A stretch of 31,636 bases of DNA. Origin: an uncultured Alphaproteobacteria bacterium (GTDB lineage: Bacteria > Pseudomonadota > Alphaproteobacteria > Caulobacterales > Caulobacteraceae). Positions within the stretch are counted from its first letter, which is position 1. Each line of letters opens with the position of its first letter. Positions 13,448 through 22,273 of the stretch are shown piece after piece. A program made the position numbers and the translations under genes. The stretch is taken from NCBI GenBank assembly GCA_937920085.1, contig CALETE010000052.1, positions 1 to 31,636 on the forward strand. Direction: 5' to 3'. The notes under the pieces are model-generated. The model was not told the origin of the DNA. It did not search any database and saw nothing but the letters and a program-made list of their open reading frames with translations.

Positions 13448-15394
13448 ATGTCCTGGACCAAGGCGGCCTGTGTCGCAATCAGCCTTCTGAGCGCCAGCAT
13501 GGTTCAAGCCGCTGAGCCTGCAACCCCGGCCACGATCCAGGCGCAGGCTGCGCTCAAAGCCACCCTGCCCTTCGAAGACCGCCAGGATTTTGATTTCGCC
13601 GATCATGGCTATTTGGGTACGCTCAAAGATCCACTGATCAAGCGCGCGGACGGTTTGGTCGCGTGGGATTTGAAGGCTTACGATTTCCTGCAGGGTCCGG
13701 CCCCCGATACGGTCAATCCAAGCCTATGGCGGCACGCTGGGCTTCTAGCCAGGAATGGGCTCTTCCAAGTCTCTGACAAGATTTGGCAGGTCCGCGGTTT
13801 TGACGTTTCCAATGTCACCTTCATAAAGGGCAAGACGGGCTGGATCGTGATCGATCCCTTGACCACAGCCGAGACCGCAAAGGCAGCCCTTAGCCTGGTC
13901 ACTGAAAAGCTTGGGGGCCGCCCCGTCGTCGCTGTCATCTATACGCACAGCCATACCGACCACTTCGGCGGAGTGCGGGGCATTGTCAGCCAGGCAGATG
14001 TGGACGCAGGCAAGGTTAAGATCATCGCCCCAGAAGGTTTTCTCAAAGAGGCCGTCAGCGAGAATGTCATTGCCGGCCCGGCCATGAACCGCCGGGCTCA
14101 GTTTCAGTTTGGTTATAAGCTGACGCCGGGCCCAACCGGCCAGGTCAGCTCTGGCATTGGTCAGGGGATCGCCAAGGGCACAATCACCCTAATTGCCCCC
14201 ACAGTCTCGATCGACCACACAGGTCAGACCCTGCATATCGATGGGGTCACTATGACCTTTCAGATGACCCCAGGTACCGAGGCACCTGCGGAAATGAATC
14301 TCTATTTTCCGGACTGGCGGATCCTTTGCATGGCTGAGAACGCAAATGTCTCCATGCATAATGTCCTGACGCCCCGGGGGGCATTGGTGCGCGACGCTAA
14401 GGCCTGGGCAGATGATCTGACCCAATCCATCGACCTGTTCGCAGATCGTAGCGACACCATGTTCACAAGCCATGGCTGGCCTCGCTTTGGACAAGGGGTG
14501 GTGAAGGCGTTCCTGACGGAGCACCGCGACGCGTATAAGTACCTCCACGATCAGTCCGTGCGCATGATGAATGCGGGCATGGTCGGTTCTGAAATCGCTG
14601 ACCAGATCGCCCTGCCCCGAGTCCTGGCCAAGGACTGGTTCAATCGTGGGTATTACGGGACGATGAGCTTCAACAGCCGGGCGGTCTATCAGCGTTATAT
14701 GGGCTGGTATGATGCCAACCCAGTACATCTGGCTGTACTCCCTCCGGCCGAAGAAGGTCGGCGCTATGTGGAGGCTATGGGCGGCTCTGAAAAGGTTATG
14801 GGCTTGGCCCAATCCGCCTTTGAAAAAGGCGACTATGGCTGGACAGCGACCCTGCTGAACAATCTGATCATGTCGGACAAAAACGCAGCAGACGCACGGC
14901 TTTTGCTCGCCAAGGCCTATGAGCAGCTGGGCTATCAGTCTGAAAGCGCAATTTGGCGAAATATGTATCTGACGGCCGCAGGCGAGCTCCGATATGGCGT
15001 GGTCGCAGGGACCCAAGGTGCCGGGTCAAGCGACGTCGTTGGCGCACTGCCTTCCACGATGATTTTCGACCTTCTTGCTGTCCGCCTGAACCCGGCGAAG
15101 AGCGGCGACAAGCAGTTACGGGTGGCGTTTGTGTTTCCCGACCGACAGGAAAGTTTCATCCTACAGGTCAAACATGGCGTCCTGACTGCAGAACCCACGG
15201 TGGGAAAAATCGAGGCCGACGCCACTTTGACCCTCAATCGCCAAGTCCTGCTGGGCGCTTTAGTCGGGGGGCAACCCCTTGGACCAAGGATAGCTAAGGG
15301 AGAAGTCAAGATCTCGGGAGACGTTGGAGCCCTGGCTAGATTGATCTCCTGGTTTGATCCGCCAGCGCCTGACTTTCCTATTGTCACCCGCTAG
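13448..15394 (+). CDS. Alkyl sulfatase, SdsA1/YjcS-like metallo-beta-lactamase fold
   Basis: The 648-residue exported enzyme starts with a signal peptide (to about residue 20, MVQAAEP). An alkyl sulfatase of the metallo-beta-lactamase superfamily follows. The zinc motif THSHTDHFGG places His167, His169, Asp171 and His172 almost exactly where Pseudomonas SdsA1 has them. ENANVSMHNVLTPRG and SHGWPRFG are further family blocks. A helical dimerisation domain and a C-terminal SCP2-like sterol-binding domain (about residues 525-648) complete the known layout. It would cleave primary alkyl sulfates such as SDS to alcohol and sulfate in the periplasm. ATG 13448 has GGGGAG five bases upstream. It is a single gene next to ssrA. 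Confidence 0.93.
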   Translation: MSWTKAACVAISLLSASMVQAAEPATPATIQAQAALKATLPFEDRQDFDFADHGYLGTLKDPLIKRADGLVAWDLKAYDFLQGPAPDTVNPSLWRHAGLLARNGLFQVSDKIWQVRGFDVSNVTFIKGKTGWIVIDPLTTAETAKAALSLVTEKLGGRPVVAVIYTHSHTDHFGGVRGIVSQADVDAGKVKIIAPEGFLKEAVSENVIAGPAMNRRAQFQFGYKLTPGPTGQVSSGIGQGIAKGTITLIAPTVSIDHTGQTLHIDGVTMTFQMTPGTEAPAEMNLYFPDWRILCMAENANVSMHNVLTPRGALVRDAKAWADDLTQSIDLFADRSDTMFTSHGWPRFGQGVVKAFLTEHRDAYKYLHDQSVRMMNAGMVGSEIADQIALPRVLAKDWFNRGYYGTMSFNSRAVYQRYMGWYDANPVHLAVLPPAEEGRRYVEAMGGSEKVMGLAQSAFEKGDYGWTATLLNNLIMSDKNAADARLLLAKAYEQLGYQSESAIWRNMYLTAAGELRYGVVAGTQGAGSSDVVGALPSTMIFDLLAVRLNPAKSGDKQLRVAFVFPDRQESFILQVKHGVLTAEPTVGKIEADATLTLNRQVLLGALVGGQPLGPRIAKGEVKISGDVGALARLISWFDPPAPDFPIVTR

Positions 15395-15531
15395 GCGACA
15401 GCAATTTACCCCCATCGCGCGTCCTCAATTTGGGCATGGCTTGGGAATACATTCCGTTCGACCCAACGGCGATCCTTGCGCCGAGCGAATGACACGCTAG
15501 GTTCTGGTTACGCCAGACGTTTGGAGATCCA

Positions 15532-16002
15532 ATGGCCCAAGACCCACCCGTAGAAGACTTGATGCACTATGACGCCATGGCGCAGGAAGCCCTGCGCGGC
15601 GTCGTCAAGTCTGCCCTGCGCAAGGCCAACCTGCCAGGCGGGCTGCCAGGGGCTCATCATCTTTATATCACCTTCAAGACCCAGGCTCCCGGCGTCACCG
15701 GGCCCATAGACCTGCTGTCTCGGTATCCAGACGAGATGACGATTGTCCTGCAGCACCAGTTTTGGGACCTTGCTCCAGGCGAAACCTTTTTCTCCGTCAC
15801 CTTGAAATTCGGCGGCCAGCCCAAGACGCTTTCAGTGCCCTACGCCGCCTTGACCCGCTTTTATGATCCCAGCGTCCAGTTTTTGCTGCAATTTGAGGCC
15901 GCGTCGCAGGCGGATGCGGAACCACCAACCACCACACCCGAAGCCCCCATCGACCCAGACGCCCCGAATGTTGTGTCACTCGATCATTTTCGGAAGAAAT
16001 AG
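15532..16002 (+). CDS. sspB: ClpXP adaptor SspB (alpha type)
   Basis: The 156-residue protein is very similar to the Caulobacter SspB-alpha as I remember it. Its N-terminal PPVEDLMHYDAMAQEALRGV and the substrate-binding core HHLYITFKTQAPG, YPDEMTIVLQHQFWDL and FFSVTLKFGG are intact. A flexible acidic Pro-rich linker follows (about residues 120-145). The C-terminal NVVSLDHFRKK is the ClpX-binding tail. It captures proteins tagged by tmRNA and delivers them to ClpXP. Finding it 2.2 kb from ssrA links adaptor and tag source on the map. The hotdog thioesterase gene follows after 12 bases. Confidence 0.95.
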   Translation: MAQDPPVEDLMHYDAMAQEALRGVVKSALRKANLPGGLPGAHHLYITFKTQAPGVTGPIDLLSRYPDEMTIVLQHQFWDLAPGETFFSVTLKFGGQPKTLSVPYAALTRFYDPSVQFLLQFEAASQADAEPPTTTPEAPIDPDAPNVVSLDHFRKK

Positions 16003-16014
16003 GGTCCCTATCCC

Positions 16015-16485
16015 ATGACCGATATCGCATCCACCGCACCTGAACCTCTGACCGACGAAGCAATCTTGGCGCGATTTCAACGCACCAAGAATCAGCCGAC
16101 CGGCTCTCAGACCCTCGGCTTTCAGATTGTTTCAGTAAATCAGGCTGAGAAATCCGTAGAAGTCGCCTTCGAAGCGCGGGCCGAGTTGCTGCTTAATCCC
16201 ATGAAGCAAATCCAAGGCGGATACCTCTGCGCCATGCTGGATGAGGCCATGTCCGTGGCTTGCATGGTGGCGTCGGGCATGACCCATGTTGCCCCAACCG
16301 CGGAGATGAAAACCAGTTTCTACCGCCCGGCCCAACCGGGTCCGATCAAGGGTATTGGGCGCGTGGTGAAATGGGGCCGCACCATCGCCTTTACCGAGGG
16401 CGAGCTCTACGATCCTGAGGGTCGGCTTCTGGCAAAAGCGACAGGGACCGCGGTTCCAACGCCATTTCAGAGCTACAAAAAGTAA
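16015..16485 (+). CDS. PaaI-type hotdog thioesterase
   Basis: This 156-residue hotdog-fold protein has the PaaI/YdiI-like segment NPMKQIQGGYLCAMLDEAMSVA, where the GG loop and an acidic residue bind acyl-CoA and water. TAEMKTSFYRPAQPGPIKGIGRVVKWGRTIAFTEGELYD follows. It probably hydrolyses a small or aromatic acyl-CoA in the cytoplasm; the substrate cannot be read from the sequence. It lies 12 bases after sspB and its stop overlaps the start of the C13 peptidase gene by one base (TAATG), so the three genes are probably cotranscribed. Confidence 0.9.
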   Translation: MTDIASTAPEPLTDEAILARFQRTKNQPTGSQTLGFQIVSVNQAEKSVEVAFEARAELLLNPMKQIQGGYLCAMLDEAMSVACMVASGMTHVAPTAEMKTSFYRPAQPGPIKGIGRVVKWGRTIAFTEGELYDPEGRLLAKATGTAVPTPFQSYKK

Positions 16486-17276
16486 TGCTGCCCGCCGAAA
16501 ATCTTCGGCGTCTTGCCGCCCTTGTCCTCAGCCTCTTCGTGCTTGCGAGCGGAGGTTCTGCGAGGGCGGAGTCTCCCTTTGCGCACTGGGCCGCCATCGT
16601 CGTGGCAGGAGATTGGCACGCCCATTCAGGTGGGCCATCAGAAGCGTTTGATAACGCGCGACGCGATGTGTCCAAGGAATTGGTGCGGATCGGTTTTGCC
16701 CCCGATAACCTCAAGCAATTCTCGGTGCGACCGGAACGCTACAAGGACACTAATCCAGGAAAAACAGAACCCAAGGGCATCTATGACGCCCTGGTCTCAT
16801 TAACTGCCAAGGCCCCTGATGGATGTCTTATCTATTTTTCATCCCATGGTGCGCCCACTGGCGTTGTGATGGATCAATCTATCCTGCCGCCGGGCATTTT
16901 GGGGGCTATGCTAGATAAGACATGTGGTCAGCGCCCAACGGTTGTCATTATTTCTGCGTGTTTTTCAGGGGTATTTGTCCCTGAACTTGGCAGCGATAAT
17001 CGGATGGTTCTGACGGCGGCCAGGCCAGACCGCACGTCATTTGGCTGCGGCGAAGCCGACAAATACCCCTATTTTGACGACTGCTTCCTGCAAACGACGC
17101 CACAAGCTAAGAACTTCCCCAATCTCGGCTCCCAGGTTCAGGCCTGTGTCGCCGCAAGAGAGATTAAGGAAGGGATGGCTCCGCCCTCGGAGCCACAACT
17201 CTATATCGGTCCACAATTACGGCCTGTGCTCCCCCTTTATCCATTTCCACCGCCAGGCCCACTAAAAGGGGGTTAG
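16485..17276 (+). CDS. Secreted C13 (legumain-like) cysteine peptidase
   Basis: The 263-residue protein has a signal peptide (hydrophobic stretch at 10-22, cleavage likely near SARA) and a caspase-like clan CD fold. The catalytic dyad is His121 in YFSSHGAPTG and Cys159 in VVIISACFSGVF, each after a hydrophobic strand as required. AAIVVAGDWHAHSGGPSEAFDNARRDV is the first strand and helix of the fold. Family C13 includes asparaginyl endopeptidases and GPI transamidase; bacterial members are little studied. The C-terminal 40 residues are Pro-rich and probably unstructured. It overlaps the thioesterase gene and precedes the serine hydrolase by 62 bases. Confidence 0.85.
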   Translation: MLPAENLRRLAALVLSLFVLASGGSARAESPFAHWAAIVVAGDWHAHSGGPSEAFDNARRDVSKELVRIGFAPDNLKQFSVRPERYKDTNPGKTEPKGIYDALVSLTAKAPDGCLIYFSSHGAPTGVVMDQSILPPGILGAMLDKTCGQRPTVVIISACFSGVFVPELGSDNRMVLTAARPDRTSFGCGEADKYPYFDDCFLQTTPQAKNFPNLGSQVQACVAAREIKEGMAPPSEPQLYIGPQLRPVLPLYPFPPPGPLKGG

Positions 17277-17338
17277 CGAATGCGGTCGCACGGCCTAAGA
17301 GATGCGGCCTCGCATTTGATTGGAGCCGACCCTTCGCA

Positions 17339-19471
17339 ATGACTGTCGCCAAAACCTTGGTCATCCTATTGGCTGGACTCATTGCGTCCGTCGAAGTGGC
17401 GTCTGCGCAAAATGCCGCGCCACTGCCAAACAGACCTATTCCCTACGCGACCCTGGCAAAGAAACCTAAGCCATCTGCTCCCGAAGCAAAGCTCAACGTC
17501 TCTGCAAAGCCTGTGGCGTCTGCGCCCTCGCCCTTGGCCACGACAGCGACGCTGACAGCGACGGCAGGTCCAGCCGGTGCCCGTCTCTCACCGGGCCAGA
17601 CTCTTCCCCCCGAACAGCTTGAGGCCTTCGTCGATGGTCTCGTCCGCGATGCGATGGATCGCGAGCACATTGCCGGCGTCACGCTCTCTGTCGTGCAGAA
17701 CGGCCAGATCGTTCTGAAGAAGGGCTATGGAGCCGCAAACTTTTCGCCCCTGCGCAGGGTTAACCCGGATACGACGCTGTTCAGACTTGGATCCATCTCA
17801 AAAACCTTCACGTGGATTGCTTTGATGAAGGAGGTGGAGGCCGGCAGAATTCGCATTGATGGCCCGATCAACCTTTATCTGCCTGAAAAACTTCAAGTTA
17901 AAGACCAAGGATACGAGACCCGGGTCACTGTCCGCAATCTGATGGAACATGCCGCAGGGTTTGAAGATCGCGCCCTCGGACAGCTTATCGAGCGCGATCC
18001 AAATCGCGAACGCACCCTGATGGACTATCTGCGCCAGGAGCGCCCCAGGCGGATCGCACGCCCCGACGCCATGGCCTCTTACTCAAACTATGGTGCGGCA
18101 CTTGCCGGAGAGGCGGTGTCTTATTCAAACGGTCGTCCATTTGAGCGGCTGATTGAAGATGAGATCTTCAATCCCCTCGGCCTTGGTCACACGACGTTTC
18201 GGGAAAACCGCCAGGCCCTTGCCCGCCTTCCTGCGCCCATGCCCGACAGCCTGAAATCAGACCTGTCTACGGGATATTTCTGGTCAGGGTCGAGTTATGA
18301 ACAACGTCCTTATGAACTCATCGGACACGCTGGTCCGGCCGGAGCTGCCTCGTCCACGGCCGGGGATATGGCGCGCTACATGGTGGCGCTGCTGAATGAT
18401 GGCACCCTCGATGGCGCAACCATTTATGGTCCTGTGGCCGCTAAGGCTTTTCGAACGCCGATCCGCGTGACTCCGGCTGGTATCAACGGCTGGCGACATG
18501 GCTTTGTCGAGTACAATCTGCCCGGCGGTTTCAAAGGGTTTGGACATCCTGGCGCGACCCTGTCCTTCATGTCCAACATGGTTATGGTTCCAGACCTGAA
18601 ACTGGGCGTTTTCATTTCGACAAACACCGATACAGGAGGCTCTCTCAGCGATCGCTTAGCTCAGCGAATTGTGGAGCAATTTTACGCGTCTCCCACCAGT
18701 TATCCCCGGGCCGGCAATCCTGCGCTCTATGGGATAAGGTCGGTCTATGAGGGCCATTATCTGGGCTCTCGTCGGGCCTATCGCGGATTGGAAGCGTTTG
18801 TCGGAAGGCTAACAAATAGCCTCACGGTTGAAATCACAAAGGATGGGCGCCTCCTGACCCGATCCGACCGGGTGCGGAGCTGGACACCGGAAGGTGACCC
18901 AGCAAAGGGACGGTTCATTTCTGACAATGGTGTGGAGCACCTTGTCTTTGCCATTTCCAATGGGAGAGCGCGCACCTTCGTTACGGCGTTAAATACCCAG
19001 GTCTATGAGCGAGCCGCCCTTTGGGATCGCCCGATTACGGTCCTGTGGTCAGCCCTCTTAACGGCGGGAGCCTCTCTCGCTACTCTGGCGGGGGGCTTGG
19101 TCCGAAATCGTCGAGACTTCCGCGAGACTTCTATCCAGAGCCGCGCTGGCCTGATCCAAGGCTTACAGGCGGTACTCTGGATCACGGCATTCCTTCTCTT
19201 TCTTGCGTGGACCACAAAGACTGGTGACGCTTCAACGGTGATGTATGGCTGGCCGGGCCCCATTATACTTCTCAGCTCCGCCTGTGCGGTGGCATCGGCG
19301 GGCTTCACCGTTTTATCAGCCCTCATTGCGCCCGCCGTCTTGAAGGGAGGCCGTCGCGTCGACAGTTGGACGGTGCCTCGAAAATTCGGTTATCTGGTTA
19401 CCGTCATCATCTTCAGCATCTTTGTTCTCCTGCTCTATCGCTGGGGTGCACTCACGCCCTGGGTAAGCTGA
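17339..19471 (+). CDS. Membrane-anchored serine hydrolase (class C beta-lactamase family)
   Basis: The 710-residue protein begins with a signal peptide (MTVAKTLVILLAGLIASVEVASA) and an Ala/Pro-rich linker to about residue 90. A class C beta-lactamase / penicillin-binding-type domain follows, with S152-I-S-K155 as the SxxK motif, Y248-S-N250 and H403-P-G405. About 130 residues of beta-rich domain come next, then four predicted membrane segments (from about residue 560 to the end). It would act on peptidoglycan, D-amino peptides or esters on the periplasmic side; the true substrate is unknown. It has normal motif spacing and no sign of decay. It may be the last gene of the sspB cluster. Confidence 0.88.
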   Translation: MTVAKTLVILLAGLIASVEVASAQNAAPLPNRPIPYATLAKKPKPSAPEAKLNVSAKPVASAPSPLATTATLTATAGPAGARLSPGQTLPPEQLEAFVDGLVRDAMDREHIAGVTLSVVQNGQIVLKKGYGAANFSPLRRVNPDTTLFRLGSISKTFTWIALMKEVEAGRIRIDGPINLYLPEKLQVKDQGYETRVTVRNLMEHAAGFEDRALGQLIERDPNRERTLMDYLRQERPRRIARPDAMASYSNYGAALAGEAVSYSNGRPFERLIEDEIFNPLGLGHTTFRENRQALARLPAPMPDSLKSDLSTGYFWSGSSYEQRPYELIGHAGPAGAASSTAGDMARYMVALLNDGTLDGATIYGPVAAKAFRTPIRVTPAGINGWRHGFVEYNLPGGFKGFGHPGATLSFMSNMVMVPDLKLGVFISTNTDTGGSLSDRLAQRIVEQFYASPTSYPRAGNPALYGIRSVYEGHYLGSRRAYRGLEAFVGRLTNSLTVEITKDGRLLTRSDRVRSWTPEGDPAKGRFISDNGVEHLVFAISNGRARTFVTALNTQVYERAALWDRPITVLWSALLTAGASLATLAGGLVRNRRDFRETSIQSRAGLIQGLQAVLWITAFLLFLAWTTKTGDASTVMYGWPGPIILLSSACAVASAGFTVLSALIAPAVLKGGRRVDSWTVPRKFGYLVTVIIFSIFVLLLYRWGALTPWVS

Positions 19472-19492
19472 AAACCTAAGCTAAGAAAAATT

Positions 19493-19541
19493 TGCCGACC
19501 CCGGCATCTATAAACGCTGTGTTTACCATGTGGTGGGTAAA
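19493..19541 (+). promoter_or_regulatory. Regulatory palindromes upstream of fliF
   Basis: Two inverted repeats stand in the 133 bases before fliF. TGCCG-ACCC-CGGCA at 19493-19506 is a perfect GC-rich palindrome. TTTACC-N8-GGTAAA at 19522-19541 contains TTTACCAT, one base from the CtrA half-site TTAACCAT. In Caulobacter the fliF promoter is activated by CtrA and repressed by FlbD, which binds GC-rich dyads. Matching these two palindromes to those two proteins is inference. No consensus TTAA-N7-TTAA is present. Confidence 0.45.
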
Positions 19542-19604
19542 TCCTGCCTAGCGGTGGGCAAAGAGTGCTTGTGTCCCGCCATTTGGTATTAGGGGCTCAA
19601 GGCG

Positions 19605-21242
19605 TTGGACGGTTTTGTCGCCGCATTGCAGAAATTCGGTTTTGGCCGACTCGCCGCAATCATCGGGATTGGTGCCGGCGTGGCGGCGGCCCTGTTCGCA
19701 ATGACGCTCAGCCTTGGTCAGCCCAAGGCCCTGCTCTACTCAAACCTGGATCTGAAAGAAGCTGGCGAAATCACCAAGGCCTTGGACCAGGCCAATATCA
19801 AATATGAAGCCAAGGGTGACGGCTCAACCATTATGGTACCCCGGGACCAGGTCGCCTCTACGCGACTGCTTCTTTCGGGCAAGGGGCTGCCGACTGCGGC
19901 ATCTGTTGGGTACGAGATTTTCGATCAGACCAATGCCATGGGACAAACTGATTTTGTCCAACAGCTTAATCGTCAACGGGCGCTCGAAGGCGAGTTGGGG
20001 CGCACAATCCAAAGTCTTGACGGTGTCACCTCGACCCGCGTTCACCTGGTCCTGCCCAAACGTGAACTGTTCGAAGAAGAAGCCCAGCAGCCATCGGCCT
20101 CAGTCACCATAAATATCGGGGGCCGCGAGCCTAGTCCTGATCAGGTGCGCGCGATTCAGAACTTGGTCTCCAGCGCCGTCCCAAACATGAAACCAGACCG
20201 CGTCACGGTGGTAGACCAACACGCAAAGACCCTGTCCGGTGGCGCAGAGGGCGACGCCGCTGCAGCAGATGGTCGCAAAAGTGAGGTCGAACAACGGATC
20301 GCCAAGACGGTGAAATCCTTGGTCGAAGGCATGGTCGGACCCGGCAAGGCTCGCGTTACAGTGGCCGCTGAGCTGGATTTATCCCGCGTTACGGTTCAGC
20401 AAGAAACCTATGACCCAGACGGTCAAGTCATCAGATCTGAGTCAACGACCGACGAAAATGCCAAAGAAAATGGTCCCAATGCCAGTGGAGCGGTAACGGC
20501 CAGTGCCAACATCCCTGGCGGAACCTCAAATTCGTCAGATGGGACGACGGGCTCGGCCAGCGGACGCGCTGAATCCACCACGAACTACGAAATTTCAAAA
20601 ACCACCCGAACTGAAGTGAAAGATCCGGGGCAGGTTAAGAAAATCTCCGTGGCTGTGGCTGTTGATGGCGTTCACGCCGATCCGGTCAAGGGCAAGCCTG
20701 GTGCCTACACGCCAAGGTCTGCTGCTGAAATGCAGCGCATCGAGCAATTGGTCAGAACGGCGGTCGGATATGACCAGGCGCGGGGCGACCAAGTGACTGT
20801 TGTAAACGTCCAATTTCCATCTGAAGCGTCTTCGGAGGGCGTAAGCACGGCCAGTCCGCTGATGGGGTTCGATAAGAACGACATTATGCGAGCCGTTGAG
20901 CTGGGCATTCTATTCATCGTCGCCCTGCTGATGATCTTCTTTATCGTTAGACCCTTGCTCAGGACAGCAACGGACTCCAGTGCCTCGTCGAACAACCAGG
21001 GCATGACCCGCGTTGTCACCACGGCTGATGGTCAGACCATTCAGATCCAAGTCGACCCCGCAAACGGCGAGCCCTTGGCCCTGCCGGCCCCTGGGCAGAC
21101 TGATATGGATCAGCGGCTGGATATCGCTCGCATCGAAGGTCAGGTGAAGGCCAGCTCGGTGAAGCGTGTGGCCGAGTTCGTCGACAAACATCCAGAAGAG
21201 TCAGTGGCGTTGATACGCACCTGGCTTCATGAGGCGGTCTAG
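19605..21242 (+). CDS. fliF: Flagellar MS-ring protein FliF
   Basis: FliF forms the MS ring in the inner membrane, the base on which the motor and export gate assemble. The 545-residue protein has a membrane segment at about residues 15-33, the ring-building domain (residues 40-215, with LLYSNLDLKEAGEI, GYEIFD and ARVHL-like blocks), a Ser/Gly/Thr-rich variable part, a second membrane segment near residues 428-448 and a C-terminal FliG-binding tail (VAEFVDKHPEESVALIRTWL). The start is TTG 19605, with AGGGG nine bases upstream; the next in-frame ATG would cut into the first membrane segment. It is the first gene of a six-gene operon. Confidence 0.95.
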   Translation: MDGFVAALQKFGFGRLAAIIGIGAGVAAALFAMTLSLGQPKALLYSNLDLKEAGEITKALDQANIKYEAKGDGSTIMVPRDQVASTRLLLSGKGLPTAASVGYEIFDQTNAMGQTDFVQQLNRQRALEGELGRTIQSLDGVTSTRVHLVLPKRELFEEEAQQPSASVTINIGGREPSPDQVRAIQNLVSSAVPNMKPDRVTVVDQHAKTLSGGAEGDAAAADGRKSEVEQRIAKTVKSLVEGMVGPGKARVTVAAELDLSRVTVQQETYDPDGQVIRSESTTDENAKENGPNASGAVTASANIPGGTSNSSDGTTGSASGRAESTTNYEISKTTRTEVKDPGQVKKISVAVAVDGVHADPVKGKPGAYTPRSAAEMQRIEQLVRTAVGYDQARGDQVTVVNVQFPSEASSEGVSTASPLMGFDKNDIMRAVELGILFIVALLMIFFIVRPLLRTATDSSASSNNQGMTRVVTTADGQTIQIQVDPANGEPLALPAPGQTDMDQRLDIARIEGQVKASSVKRVAEFVDKHPEESVALIRTWLHEAV

Positions 21243-21247
21243 CGGCC

Positions 21248-22273
21248 ATGGCGTCCAAGGGTAAAGCCATTACCGATCCTAGCCGACTGACGGGCCCTGA
21301 AAAGGCTGCCGTCGTTTTGCTGGCGCTGGGGGAAGACCACGTCACCATTTGGCAGGCTCTGGACGACGACGAAATCAAGGAAATCTCCCAAGCCATGGCT
21401 GGCCTGGGCAATGTGTCTTCGAGCGTTGTAGAAGCCCTGCTGGTCGAATTCGTGTCAAACATGTCGGGCGGCGGCTCGATCATGGGCTCCTTCGATCAGA
21501 CCCAGCGCATGCTTTCCAACTTCCTTGACCCCGACAAGGTCGAAGGATTGATGGAGGAAATCCGCGGTCCAGCCGGTCGGACCATGTGGGACAAGTTGGG
21601 CAACGTGAATGAAGCGGTGCTCGCCAACTATCTGAAGAATGAATACCCACAGACTGTCGCTGTCGTCCTGTCGAAGATTAAGGCCGAACACGCAGCGCGG
21701 GTACTCTCGGCGCTACCCGAGGACTTCGCGCTGGAATGCGTCACCCGCATGCTGCGCATGGAGCCTGTGCAGCGGGAAATTCTCGATAAAATTGAGCAAA
21801 CCCTTCGGGTTGAGTTCATGTCCAACCTGGCGCGCACCTCGAAGCGTGACAGTCACGAAATGATGGCGGATATTTTCAACTCCTTCGATCGCCAGACTGA
21901 ATCCCGCTTTATCGCAGCGCTGGAAGAACGCAATCGCGAGGCTGCAGAACGTATCCGCGCCTTGATGTTCGTCTTCGAGGACCTCTCAAAACTCGATCCC
22001 GGTGGAATTCAAACCCTGCTCCGCGGCGTCGAAAAAGATAAGCTCAGTCTGGCCCTCAAGGGTGCATCTGACACCCTGCGGGAAATGTTCTTCTCCAACA
22101 TGTCAGAGCGCGCAGCGAGGATTATGCGCGAAGACATGGAAAGCATGGGCCCCGTCCGGCTCAAGGACGTGGATCAAGCGCAAATGGGCATGGTTCAGGT
22201 GGCCAAAGATCTCGCTGCCAAGGGCGAAATCATGCTCGCCGGCTCGGGCGCTGACGACGAGTTGATTTACTAA
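21248..22273 (+). CDS. fliG: Flagellar motor switch protein FliG
   Basis: FliG sits on the cytoplasmic face of the MS ring and carries torque and switching. The 341-residue protein has the FliF-binding N domain (LTGPEKAAVVLLALGEDH), the middle domain with the EYPQTVAVVLSKIK segment (EHPQ-like motif) and the C-terminal torque domain. In that last part MFVFEDLSKLD and the charged stretch LALKGASDTLREMFFSNMSERAARIMREDMESMGPVR include the helix that meets MotA. Full length and motif-complete. It begins five bases after fliF and its stop overlaps the fliH start by one base. Confidence 0.96.
   Translation: MASKGKAITDPSRLTGPEKAAVVLLALGEDHVTIWQALDDDEIKEISQAMAGLGNVSSSVVEALLVEFVSNMSGGGSIMGSFDQTQRMLSNFLDPDKVEGLMEEIRGPAGRTMWDKLGNVNEAVLANYLKNEYPQTVAVVLSKIKAEHAARVLSALPEDFALECVTRMLRMEPVQREILDKIEQTLRVEFMSNLARTSKRDSHEMMADIFNSFDRQTESRFIAALEERNREAAERIRALMFVFEDLSKLDPGGIQTLLRGVEKDKLSLALKGASDTLREMFFSNMSERAARIMREDMESMGPVRLKDVDQAQMGMVQVAKDLAAKGEIMLAGSGADDELIY

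Noticed and set aside
14189..15016. Minus-strand open frame of 275 codons opposite the alkyl sulfatase gene
   Set aside because: The sulfatase on the plus strand is complete and motif-rich; the opposite frame has no recognisable domain and no ribosome site.
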